A DNA stretch of 64,000 bases from contig JADJQF010000011.1 in NCBI GenBank assembly GCA_016712885.1, positions 124,001-188,000 on the forward strand, read 5' to 3'. The position numbers and the translations under genes were made by a program. Source of the DNA: Candidatus Flexicrinis proximus. Its GTDB lineage: Bacteria; Chloroflexota; Anaerolineae; Aggregatilineales; Phototrophicaceae. Of the stretch, positions 15,901 to 23,073 are shown one piece after another. The notes beneath the pieces were generated by a model. It was given only the letters and a program-made list of their open reading frames with translations, did not search any database and was not told where the DNA came from. How positions within the stretch are numbered: the stretch's first letter is position 1; each line of letters begins with the position of its first letter.

Positions 15901-18545
15901 ACAGTGACGACGACCGAGATGTCCCCATTCTGCGGTGCGGCTGGCGGTGTTTCGTTGGCGATGCCGGGGTCCCACTGGACTACGACGGTTGCTGTGCCCT
16001 GTCCACTGATGATCGTGCCGCCGGTAACGCTCCAGACATAGGAGACCGGGCGGCCAGCGATGCCCGCCGGGGAAACGGTGTAGCTGTCGGTGACGGGGCT
16101 GCCGTCGGTATCATCCAGCGGAATGGGCGAAAAGTCGCCTGACATGCTGGCGGCGTTGCAGACCACATCCGGCCACGGCGAAATGGTGAAGTTGCGGGTG
16201 GCTTCGCAGCTGGAAGTTGCCGGCACATAGCCGCTGGTCGGCGCAGTGTTGTTGTCGACGACGACGACATAGCGCACCGACATCGGCGTGGAGGCGATCA
16301 AGGAATTGTTGGTATTCGTATAGAGGTAGGTGTTACTTGCGCCGGACTGTACCAACGACCCGTTCAGGTACCAGTCGTAGCCGAGAACCGTGCGTCCGTT
16401 ACGGCTGTTGACCGTCGCTGTGAAGGTGTAATTCGAGCCGTTCGGATAGAGCGGGCTGGGTGTCGGATTGTTGATCTGGCAGTCCAGCGGGCGCCATGAA
16501 CGGTTGACGGTCTGGGTGACGTTGCACTGCGAACCGTCGGACGTGGTGGCGACCAGAGTGACCTGGAATGCACCATAACCGACTGCGGCCCAATCGACCG
16601 TCAGTGTGTTGCTGGAGCCGCTGATTGGCAGACCCGCGCCGGAGCCGGTCACGGTCCAGTCGTAGGTGAGCGGGCGGCCGAGGACGTTCGAGATGTTGGC
16701 GGTGTAGGTGACGGGACCAGCGGTCGGGAGGACGTTGAGCGTGCCGGTAAAGGCGCAGCCGATCTCGAGGCGGGTGACGACGATGATCTTCTCAACGAAA
16801 GACGTGCCGCCCGGGCCGGTCACGGTGAGCCGGATGACCTGACCGCCGACGGTATTGAAGGGGATGTCCTGCGGATTTTCGGCGGTGCTGAACATGACGC
16901 CGTTGACTTCCCATAACCACGAGGTTACCGGGCCGCCGCCGGTCAGATCGCTGGTGTCCGTGAAGTCGATCTGAGTGCCCTGAACGACCGGGGTCGCGGG
17001 GGTAAAGGTGAAGTCGGCGATCGGCGAGGCGGTCAGCGAGAACGACTGGGTGGAAGACGATGATGAGCCGGTCACACCGCCGGTGTCGACGTGTTCCTGA
17101 TCGCGAACGCGCAGCTGAACGGTCTTGGAGCCACCGGTGGCATAGCTGTAGCAGACCTGCGGGCTGTTATCCATGACATCGAAGGTGAGCGGGTTGCCGT
17201 CCGATTCGAAGTCCCATTCACTGGCGACATACGGTCCGGTGCTCAGGTTGTCGAAGCAGACCTGAATGGCGCCTACCGGGCCGCCGATAATCTGGTAGCT
17301 GAACAGCGAATTGACGGGTTCGGCATTGTTGTAGACACCGACCTGACGGGAACGGCTGCCGCCGCCGCCGGGACCGCTGTAATTGAGGGTGACGTTCCAG
17401 ACGCCGACGGTGCTGAAAGTGACAACGTGCGGGCCGGGACCGGTCGCGGTTGGCGGCACACCGTTCTGGAAGGTCCAGTTGAGCGTGTCGACCGGGCCGC
17501 CGCCGAGGTCGGTTTCCTGGAAGGTGACGACCAGCGGCACGATGCCGTCGGTCGGCGTCATATCGAAGTCCATCAGCGGCGCAGGGGGCAGGAACGATAC
17601 AGACTGGGAGGCCGTGGCGCTCAATCCAGAAACCGGATCAGTCGCCGTCATGTGATACCAGAGGACCGCCGGACCAAACGGGCCAAAACCGGCGTTCACA
17701 AAGTCCACGCTGGTCAGGGTCGGGTTGACGTTGGTGGTCGTGACGTCCGGGAACAGGCCGGGGTCGCTCGCGTTATTGCTGCCACTGATGCGCCACACGT
17801 AAGTGAGGGTGCCGCCGCCTGTGCTCATGTTGACGGCAGGAACGGTAAACGGCGGAAGACCCTCGAACTCGTAACCCGCGCTGAAGTAAAAGCTGGCCGA
17901 GACGGCCACGCTGATGTTGATAACACCGGTGAGGGTGAACGGCGCACCGAAACCCGCTGTTGGCGTACACGTGAGGGTCACGGTGTAGCTGCCAGTGGCA
18001 GGATACGTGAAGCTGGCATTCTGGGTGGCCGCGTTCGTGCCCGGGTTGACGTTCTGGTCGAAGTCCCAGGCCCACGAGGTGATATTGTTCGAGTTATTGG
18101 CCGCGAACGCGTAGGTGAATGGATTCTCATCGCCCGCGTCGGTGATGCCCATCTGGCAAAATGTCTCGAGCAGGTCAGGGGTGATGACACCGCCCTTGTC
18201 CGGCTCGACCGGCTCGGAAGTCGGGATCTCGGTCGGAATTTCCGTCGGGACGTCGGTTGGAAGCTGAGGGACGGTGGTCGGCACAGCCGTCGGTGGGACG
18301 CTGGTGGGTGGGGTGTCCGTAGCCGGAACGTCCGTGGGCGGAATGTCGGTCGGCGGAACGTCGGTGCTGACCGGCAGGTCGCCTGAAGGCACCGCAGTCG
18401 ATAGGGGCAGATCAACCGGCGTCTCTGGAATGCGGTCGCCGCCGGGCGCCTGCGATGAGGCCGGCAGCGAGAAGATGATGACGGTGATAATGGCTACAAT
18501 GATAAAGATTGGGAGTAACCGCTTGCGGTGCTGATATGATTTCAT
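9936..18545 (-). CDS. Giant exported protein: Thr/Pro stalk, PKD-like repeats, cysteine-bounded repeats, TolB-like propeller
   Basis: A 2869-residue protein. Residues 1-32 are a basic then hydrophobic export signal or membrane anchor. Residues 35-115 are a Thr/Pro/Val-rich stalk (repeats like PPTDVP). From about 125 to 1490 there are about 14 PKD/Ig-like units, each with a Trp in a sequence such as SWAWDFD, SEWDFESDG or LSWEWDLDG. From about 1495 to 2450 come about 11 units of 75-85 residues, each opening with a Cys and FTVTNTGG-like strand and ending with a Cys. From about 2470 to 2800 a TolB/WD40-like propeller has repeated SDRDGNWELY-type blades; a short tail follows. GAGGCG precedes ATG 18545. 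A surface adhesin or envelope scaffold is likely; no enzyme motif was found. Confidence 0.85.
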   Translation of the reverse strand: MKSYQHRKRLLPIFIIVAIITVIIFSLPASSQAPGGDRIPETPVDLPLSTAVPSGDLPVSTDVPPTDIPPTDVPATDTPPTSVPPTAVPTTVPQLPTDVPTEIPTEIPTSEPVEPDKGGVITPDLLETFCQMGITDAGDENPFTYAFAANNSNNITSWAWDFDQNVNPGTNAATQNASFTYPATGSYTVTLTCTPTAGFGAPFTLTGVINISVAVSASFYFSAGYEFEGLPPFTVPAVNMSTGGGTLTYVWRISGSNNASDPGLFPDVTTTNVNPTLTSVDFVNAGFGPFGPAVLWYHMTATDPVSGLSATASQSVSFLPPAPLMDFDMTPTDGIVPLVVTFQETDLGGGPVDTLNWTFQNGVPPTATGPGPHVVTFSTVGVWNVTLNYSGPGGGGSRSRQVGVYNNAEPVNSLFSYQIIGGPVGAIQVCFDNLSTGPYVASEWDFESDGNPLTFDVMDNSPQVCYSYATGGSKTVQLRVRDQEHVDTGGVTGSSSSSTQSFSLTASPIADFTFTPATPVVQGTQIDFTDTSDLTGGGPVTSWLWEVNGVMFSTAENPQDIPFNTVGGQVIRLTVTGPGGTSFVEKIIVVTRLEIGCAFTGTLNVLPTAGPVTYTANISNVLGRPLTYDWTVTGSGAGLPISGSSNTLTVDWAAVGYGAFQVTLVATTSDGSQCNVTQTVNRSWRPLDCQINNPTPSPLYPNGSNYTFTATVNSRNGRTVLGYDWYLNGSLVQSGASNTYLYTNTNNSLIASTPMSVRYVVVVDNNTAPTSGYVPATSSCEATRNFTISPWPDVVCNAASMSGDFSPIPLDDTDGSPVTDSYTVSPAGIAGRPVSYVWSVTGGTIISGQGTATVVVQWDPGIANETPPAAPQNGDISVVVTVTNPDGVTNANDTCTSAHTVGGGNGAAIQYQSLVCNAPTGDQAVVVGEWANHFISLSHLYGRPILSINWVLEQESSLGAGDWAVVPGTTDTTNPFDVYQFMTPDGSYRLSYSVTVGAGTPPNGDSCVSPYTLISTYGTGASFQCESVGISGNANPNNPAINYSYSVSVDNSTNLPLRYIWTLTDSDGIPYILRNFTSTLDGGIATTPALTLAELGPIGPGLYSLRVDVSDSSGTTANTCNRTLGLTVGFVDADYGYLISGGWTNTALPINTQICLTNTSTHAPAAPASHPVQYTWSFGGTPAQNSLGATSFTTDNVPCFVFNTPGSYAITVEIRNAAGTMIDTFSRTFTVYGLQAIVINRTAAYDDFSNVQSFTASGTNITGPYNWVFTRISDSAVIATRNNQQNPANVSSFAPPGFYRATVTGSGPLGNTSASLDFEILATNSLQARFSPSQWAGVAPMNVCFTDASVSGTPILSWEWDLDGNGSYETTGVGPHCYNYTVPGVAVSVSLRVTNAAFNDVATNTIRTYTPAEASQNFSITPYGGGAFCFTPILVNSTLVSWNYGDGTPTVGPLDPACHTYGSGGTFLVTMCFTSDIDGTPGCITRPVTVTTGPTPVPNLIGNATCDAGTAVFTVTNTGDGMVSPDQVQIVDGGGNVVLIAPLQLGSGSSANYTVNGVYGTVTLTATDLVLSVSTLCVEYTMDAPTCSGDLPVFTIRMVPVGAQDSTQAYTINPGGFSGSWTILASNPTGTTTVSVPGGSNPYISYTFTSNGGLGNLTSTSAPCAAQPDLTVTGICRTNPGTGEAEVGFTVTNNANPMVVPQGWTVNPGGYSGTIQLGANASTEILVSTSDDPYATYTFTSNGYADNVTLGHTCTRPNLQVVGSCNVGAEADVRFTVTNTGGNMLEPQAYTLTGGTVVNGTLQLASGASTTISVNPNNDPYAPYTFTSNGFADNVTINNECAQPNLAVAAACANPLVLTVSNSGGTLLEPEPYTVRDNFNVVVSTGTIPTTLPFVITLPAGINPYVQYTLTTDAVVGTVTQATPCSQPQLSVVGACGTNGTTGEAEVSFTVTNSGAPMLLSQPYSISGGTPVNGSFQLTTGQSFTAVVNPGDNPYGSYTFTSGGFAGSITVVNYTCQQPALSVASVCGSPLQLTISNAGGTLLETVPYTVTAAAGGATVATGSITPGSLPLTVTLPLGIDPYGTYIVSSAAVIGSIAQATPCAQPQLDAVGVCANPRMFMVTNNGGDMLEPQDYDILRDSTPVVSGTLNLAAGIPQIITLPVGSDPYGTYTFSTAGFATTSTVDHDCEYPVLTATNVCAFPLVITVTNNGGTTLQDEPWTVVDSIGTVVASGSNPWTVGESIDITLTDLDPYEPYTFSTTGFPDLFDVDAMTPCAEPALTASYVCAATPSFILTNTGSDMLTPQQVTVTSGIEILIDEPVQLAAGATQDYLLTGANPYDTFTLTTSGGFSAEIEVPGYCGAPALVVAGVCGAPAGFTVTNIGDPMPVSHGYRILSALNQSVLMTGGFQLGAGESTAINLPADIDTTDAVQFVSDDFGLSAEATLICENTVLRPTSGFTGITNEGGFLAPSCGRGCPVFKMYHTDEVGGWEIFRLDSADEQTKTSVRENLSFGLDEEVASMSPSLSPDNRWIVFASDRDGNWELYVAPTSGGGPESVERVTYNTIAIDSDPVWGPNNIVVFETTRHGNWDLYAVDMETGTEFRLTDSGGNDINPYWSADGSKLVFQSDRPDENGDRKWQVYELNLANLALSKLSDGSSIDVDPEYSNGSSKVAFRSYAAEGQNSQLSIMNADGSGRMVFSDPAGDATNAAWSPNDTYIAYQSNLDGDLDIYVFEVGTGLTRHLTDNGISDYAPTWLCDDIRVVWTSDIMGEPNIFEVNVPPITDGPLLVDPVADQMTFELSSDIYPLSSPSEENASREGNTLLGEFGKQTVFLEPLVSLTPVDLNNEGIVRTLWQPINACPANSLIGGGG

Positions 18546-18807
18546 GGTGCGCCTCGCTGAGATATGAGACGATCCCGCCTCATAATTAACACAAAAATGA
18601 CGACATTACGTCGGTCATGATGATCTACTCCATCATAGTACCGAGGTCACGATCTGCAGCATTACGGTATAACAACCGGATTTTGCGTAATCTGAGGGAA
18701 AACTCCCCGTAAACAGGCGTCTCAATGTTTGTTGTGGTTTTGTCTGGGTATGTAAGGGAAGTGTCAAGCTGGCCGTTTTGCCAGAGAATTAAAATAGGAT
18801 TAACACA
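18546..18807. promoter_or_regulatory. Divergent promoter region of the giant protein and the DNA glycosylase
   Basis: A 262 bp region, clearly more AT-rich than the genes on either side (for example 18585-18602 and 18720-18745), between two divergent start codons. It must hold both promoters. I cannot assign -35/-10 boxes with confidence, and no strong operator-like inverted repeat was seen. Confidence 0.5.
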
Positions 18808-19701
18808 ATGCGTTTGAGTACGGGGCGTCTTTATGATTTCGGACTGCTGTTGCAGTTTCTGTCTCGCTGGAGTACGCCGGTGCTGGATATCGTCGCAGGG
18901 GACGCGTACCGCAGGGTATTGAGTCTGCCCGGCGGGCCGTCGCTGGTCGAGGTGAAGCAGGCCGGGCCGGCGCACGCACCGGAACTGGCGGTCTCGGTTC
19001 TGAGCGCAGGTGGGGCGGTCGACTCCGCTGAGCTGCAGCGGCGCATTCGGCATGTGCTGGCCCTGGATGAGCCGCTCGAACCGTTCTGGCAATGGGCGCG
19101 TACGCACGCTGAATTGTGGCCGGTCCTATCGGCCGTCGAGGGGCTGCCGCTGCCGCGCACCGAGACGCTGTTCGAGGGCCTGGTGTGTGCCGTGATCGAA
19201 CAGCAAATTGCCTGGACGGCGGCGCAGCGCGCCCAGCGGACGCTGTGCGAGTGGGGCGGCGCAGGGCTGGAATACGAGGGCCGGATGTATCACGCGATGC
19301 CGTCGCCTGAGCGGCTGGCCGGGGCGAATCCGGGCGAGTTGAAGGCGCTCAAGATCACGGACCGGCGGGTTGGCGTGCTGATCGGGATTGCCGGAGACAT
19401 CGCCAGCGGCCGGTTCGACCCGCTGGTCTTCGCTGACCTGCCGCACGCGGAACGTTATGCCGGATTGATGCGGATTAAGGGTGTGGGACACTGGACGGCG
19501 GTCGTGGCGCTCTCACGCGCGTTTGGTACCGCGCCGGAGGTCGCTTCCAACGATGTGGCGCTGCGGGCGGCTGTCAAGCGGTATCTGCCTCACTATGCGG
19601 CGGAAGCAGACCCGATCGGCGCGGCGTTCAGCGGCTGCGGCGAATATGCGGGGTTGGCGGCAACCTACCTGCTGTCACGCTACGTCTTTGACAAGTACTG
19701 A
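18808..19701 (+). CDS. DNA-3-methyladenine glycosylase, AlkA/HhH-GPD family
   Basis: A 297-residue base-excision repair enzyme that removes alkylated bases. The N-terminal about 110 residues match the position of the AlkA N-terminal domain. The HhH-GPD domain (about 118-290) has the helix-hairpin-helix MRIKGVGHWTAVVAL (221-235) and the catalytic Asp249 in SNDVALRAAV. FEGLVCAVIEQQIAWTAA is the conserved helix preceding it. No iron-sulfur cysteine loop follows, which separates it from EndoIII/MutY enzymes. AGGA lies 8 nt before ATG 18808. It is monocistronic and divergent from the giant gene; its end faces the GT-C-like gene. Confidence 0.85.
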   Translation: MRLSTGRLYDFGLLLQFLSRWSTPVLDIVAGDAYRRVLSLPGGPSLVEVKQAGPAHAPELAVSVLSAGGAVDSAELQRRIRHVLALDEPLEPFWQWARTHAELWPVLSAVEGLPLPRTETLFEGLVCAVIEQQIAWTAAQRAQRTLCEWGGAGLEYEGRMYHAMPSPERLAGANPGELKALKITDRRVGVLIGIAGDIASGRFDPLVFADLPHAERYAGLMRIKGVGHWTAVVALSRAFGTAPEVASNDVALRAAVKRYLPHYAAEADPIGAAFSGCGEYAGLAATYLLSRYVFDKY

Positions 19702-19725
19702 CCGGTCAGGCGCACGAGCGGACGC

Positions 19726-21255
19726 TTACGGGGTACAGGGGGCGTCGAGGTTCAGGTAGAGCATGCCGTCAGGAAGGGGAAGCAGCGGCTCAAGGTTGAG
19801 CGCTGGACGGTAGGACTCGTAGTTGCCATCGCGCAGGGCGATGTATTTCGACTTCGGCGCGACCGGCATTTCGCCCTCTGGAACGATTTCTGTAATCGAA
19901 AGGCCGAACCCATAAGGCGCGGCGATAAATACCGAAGTCTCTCCAAGCAGGTAATACAGGTCGTACATCACAGTGTTGCACCACGGACTGGGGGCGTCGG
20001 GATCGTAGGTGAGAACCTCAGCCAACTGGGGTTTGTACTCCTCGTAACGCGCCAGCTTTTCAGGAGAGGTCTGAAAATTGGTGAAATTGTCGTAGAAGTA
20101 CAGGGCGTACGGAAACACGATGATTTGATAGACGAGCAGAGGCGCCAACAGCCAGCGCCGCCGGAGCGCGACGGCCAGCACAATCAGCATCAGCAGCACG
20201 CTCGAAAGCATCCGATAGCCGCGTAAGCCGTGAATGTCATAAATGACCACGATGAACGCCAGCAACCCACCTAATACACTCCATGCCACAATGCCTTCGG
20301 CTGCGCCGCGCCGAATCAGAGTCGGAACAGTCCTCCCGCGCAGTTTCCAGATCAGGAACACGGCGATGCCGGCGGTCAGCACGGCGACGATCACCGCCGA
20401 CCCTACGCGAACATCCAATTCGAGAGGATCACCGTCCATGAATACGCGCAGGTTGTATGCGATACGGTTGCCGACGATGCGAAAGGCGCGTTCAAGCGTC
20501 GGGTTGCGTTCCAGGCGGCTAACAACCGTTCGCGCAGAGGTCAGTGCAAACACACCCGTTGGGATGGCCATTAACACGGCCGATTGAGCGAGCATGGTAA
20601 TCCATGCCCGCAGCGTGGTTGGCCGGACTACCAATATCAGCAGCGGCACATACAGGAACGCCCAAGTAAAGCGAATAAGCGCAGCAAACAGGATCACGCC
20701 GCCAGCCGCCAGCCACAATGCACGGTGCGATGGTTGGTCGTCCTGATATGCGCGAATCAGACGCACAAACAAACCTGCCAACAGCAAGGCGAAGGCGAAG
20801 TTAAGGACCTCCAGGTACTGCGTCGGCGAATATATCAGGAGGGGGTGAAATGTGGTCAGCAGCGCGCCAAGCCATAGCAGTTGTTCAAAGTTCAGACGTG
20901 CCAGCCAGATTAGCGCTGCTGTCGCCAGCGCGAGAAATGCGAGATTTAATACGGTGATCGCCCACAGCGGCCAACCGAAGGCCGCAGCGAACACACCGTA
21001 CATGACGGGAGCCACCGCACCCCACGCATAGAAGCGTCCAACTCGGGGCAGGGCATCACTCGCAGCGTAGTAGCCGCTGTCGAAGCCGACCGTCGCAAAC
21101 GTCGCGGCTTCATGCCAGTAAAACATTTCGTCGGACTGGACCGGAAGTGTGTCGAACACTGTCGCCTGATTGAAGTGCCAAAGTACGATAGACGCCACGA
21201 CGGTGGGTACGGCGATCACGATTGCAGCGAGCAAGAGGTAGGCGGCGCGTCTCAT
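19726..21255 (-). CDS. Polytopic membrane protein, GT-C glycosyltransferase-like (PMT/ArnT-type)
   Basis: A 509-residue protein with roughly ten hydrophobic segments in the first 380 residues and a soluble C-terminal part. An acidic pair in the first external loop (LPVQSDEMFYWHEA, about residues 38-51) sits where GT-C enzymes that use lipid-phosphate sugars carry their catalytic acidic residue. The overall layout resembles PMT_2-type dolichyl/undecaprenyl-phosphate glycosyltransferases. Such enzymes move a sugar to a lipid or protein on the outer face of the membrane. It is a single gene, so context gives no acceptor. I see no alternative transporter signature. Confidence 0.55.
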   Translation of the reverse strand: MRRAAYLLLAAIVIAVPTVVASIVLWHFNQATVFDTLPVQSDEMFYWHEAATFATVGFDSGYYAASDALPRVGRFYAWGAVAPVMYGVFAAAFGWPLWAITVLNLAFLALATAALIWLARLNFEQLLWLGALLTTFHPLLIYSPTQYLEVLNFAFALLLAGLFVRLIRAYQDDQPSHRALWLAAGGVILFAALIRFTWAFLYVPLLILVVRPTTLRAWITMLAQSAVLMAIPTGVFALTSARTVVSRLERNPTLERAFRIVGNRIAYNLRVFMDGDPLELDVRVGSAVIVAVLTAGIAVFLIWKLRGRTVPTLIRRGAAEGIVAWSVLGGLLAFIVVIYDIHGLRGYRMLSSVLLMLIVLAVALRRRWLLAPLLVYQIIVFPYALYFYDNFTNFQTSPEKLARYEEYKPQLAEVLTYDPDAPSPWCNTVMYDLYYLLGETSVFIAAPYGFGLSITEIVPEGEMPVAPKSKYIALRDGNYESYRPALNLEPLLPLPDGMLYLNLDAPCTP

Positions 21256-21487
21256 ATCAACTTCCGGCGTTCGGAGGACAGCGCCGAGATTCTACCATAA
21301 GCCGCGCGGTTGGAAAGACGGCAGGCGAGGATCGGGCCGCTGAACGGTGTAGTAAGCCCACAGACCGAGCGCGCGGGGACTTTTCGCAACCGCTTAATCG
21401 CACGATAAACTAGAGGCACCCAGATTTCACATTGGCCGACTATAGTACTTTCCGCTTGCTCTAAACGTTAGGTAAGGGAGTCCCCCC

Positions 21488-22828
21488 GTGAAACGATTTG
21501 CCGTTATTGCAGTGATGCTGGTTGCCGCGTTCTCGTTTGGCGCGTCGGCGCAGGAGCCGGTCGAGATTACGTTTGCCCATATCTTTGGCGGCGAGCAGGA
21601 CTCGCGAGTCGAAGTGATCCGCGCAATCGCCGACGAGTTTCAGGCGGCGAACCCGGGCGTGACGATCACGCTGGTCTCGCCCAGCACCGACTACACTGAG
21701 TTGTTCAATTCCGCGCTGCTGTCGGCCTCGCAGGGCGACGCGCCGACCATTGTGCAGGTCGAGGAAGGGCTGACGCAGCTGGCGGCCGACAGCCAGTTCT
21801 TCACGCCGATTGGCGACCTGGCGACGCCAGAGCAGCTTGCCTCGCTGGACGATGTGCTGCCGGTCGTCCGCAGCTACTACGCCATCGGCGACACGCTGTG
21901 GAGCCTGCCGTGGAACTCGTCGAACCCGATCCTGTTCTATAACCGCGGGATGTTTGAACTGGCCGGGCTTGACCCCGACACTCCACCGGCGACATTTGCC
22001 GACCTGACGGCAGCATGCGAGTCGATCATGTCACGGCGCGAACAACTGGGCGTCGATGCGTGCGTCAACTGGCCGATGGCGACCTGGTTCGTCGAGCAGT
22101 GGGTGGCGATGCAGGACGCGCTGATTGCCAACAACGACAACGGCCGCACGGCCCGCGCCAGCGAAATGCTGTACACCGATCCTGCGGTCAAGAGCGTGGT
22201 CGAGTGGTGGGCAGATCTGGCCACCAAGGGGTTTTATACCTACAGCGGCACGCCGAACGACTATACCGGTGAGGGCATCGCCTTCCTGAGCAAGCGCACT
22301 GCCATCACGATCAACAGCACCGCCGGGATCACCCTGTTCAACCAGTTCAGCGTGGTGCAGGGGATCGAGCTCGGGATCGCCGGGCTGCCGGTGCCGAACG
22401 CAGAAGCCACCAACGGCGGGACGGTCGGCGGCGCGAGCGTGTGGATCAGCGCCGGCGCGACCGACGCCCAGAAGCGGGCCGCGACCGATTTCCTGTTCTT
22501 TCTGACCAGCACCGAGAACGACATCAAGTGGCACAAAGGCTCGGGGTACTTCCCCAACCGGGTCACCTCGATCGAGGCGCTGACGGCCGAAGGCTGGTTC
22601 GAGACCGCGCCGGCATTCGGCATCGCGCTCGGACAGCTTCAAGCCGCCGGCGGGACGATTGCCAACGCCGGGGCCGTGATCGGGCCATCAGCGGAAGTGC
22701 GTGGTTTCCTGGTGTCCGCGATCCAGTCGATCATCGATGGCGGCGAGACGGTCGATGCCGCGCTGGAAGCGGCAAAGGCACAGGCCGACGCGACCCTTGC
22801 CGACTACAACACGCTGGTCGGGGAATAG
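21488..22828 (+). CDS. ugpB: ABC solute-binding protein, UgpB-like (glycerol-3-phosphate or related substrate)
   Basis: A 446-residue family-1 extracellular solute-binding protein. It starts with GTG at 21488, preceded by AAGGGAG at 7 nt. A signal peptide ends at about residue 21 (GASAQ). UgpB-like landmarks are SLPWNSSNPILFYN (about 138-151), GGASVWI in the C-terminal lobe, and WHKGSGYFPNR near residue 350. These correspond to UgpB positions around the glycerol-phosphate site. It leads an operon with two permease genes, after a 245 bp gap holding repeat copy E. A phosphodiesterase-family gene at the end supports a phosphorylated or phosphodiester substrate, but a sugar remains possible. Confidence 0.78.
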   Translation: MKRFAVIAVMLVAAFSFGASAQEPVEITFAHIFGGEQDSRVEVIRAIADEFQAANPGVTITLVSPSTDYTELFNSALLSASQGDAPTIVQVEEGLTQLAADSQFFTPIGDLATPEQLASLDDVLPVVRSYYAIGDTLWSLPWNSSNPILFYNRGMFELAGLDPDTPPATFADLTAACESIMSRREQLGVDACVNWPMATWFVEQWVAMQDALIANNDNGRTARASEMLYTDPAVKSVVEWWADLATKGFYTYSGTPNDYTGEGIAFLSKRTAITINSTAGITLFNQFSVVQGIELGIAGLPVPNAEATNGGTVGGASVWISAGATDAQKRAATDFLFFLTSTENDIKWHKGSGYFPNRVTSIEALTAEGWFETAPAFGIALGQLQAAGGTIANAGAVIGPSAEVRGFLVSAIQSIIDGGETVDAALEAAKAQADATLADYNTLVGE

Positions 22829-22860
22829 GACGTGAACAAGGCGAGTTATGGATAAGTCTT

Positions 22861-22990
22861 GCAGAGGCTCTGCCTCCGCACCTCCGCCAAAGGGTTTGCG
22901 CCCTCTGGGCTCCCACATAGCATATGGCTTCGCACGCGAAGCCATATGCAGCTGTAGGGTGAAGGAATGCAAATCCCTGCTAGGGTGTAT
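22861..22990 (+). repeat. Intergenic multi-hairpin repeat, copy E (inside the ugp operon)
   Basis: It starts 32 nt after the ugpB stop, sense orientation, between ugpB and ugpA. Hairpin 1 GCAGAGGC/GCCTCCGC (22861-22879) has one mismatch. Hairpin 2 AGGG/CCCT is at about 22890-22904. The central hairpin has perfect 14-bp arms: GCATATGGCTTCGC (22920-22933) and GCGAAGCCATATGC (22936-22949), loop AC. The terminal hairpin CCCT-GCT-AGGG is at 22975-22985. Its position could give differential expression of the binding protein over the permeases. Confidence 0.85.
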
Positions 22991-23073
22991 GATTCGCCTT
23001 GTGCCCTCTGTGATTACTGAGCCTCTCCTTTCACTCGTCACAGGCCGGGCGTTACACCGAACAGGTCTTATCA

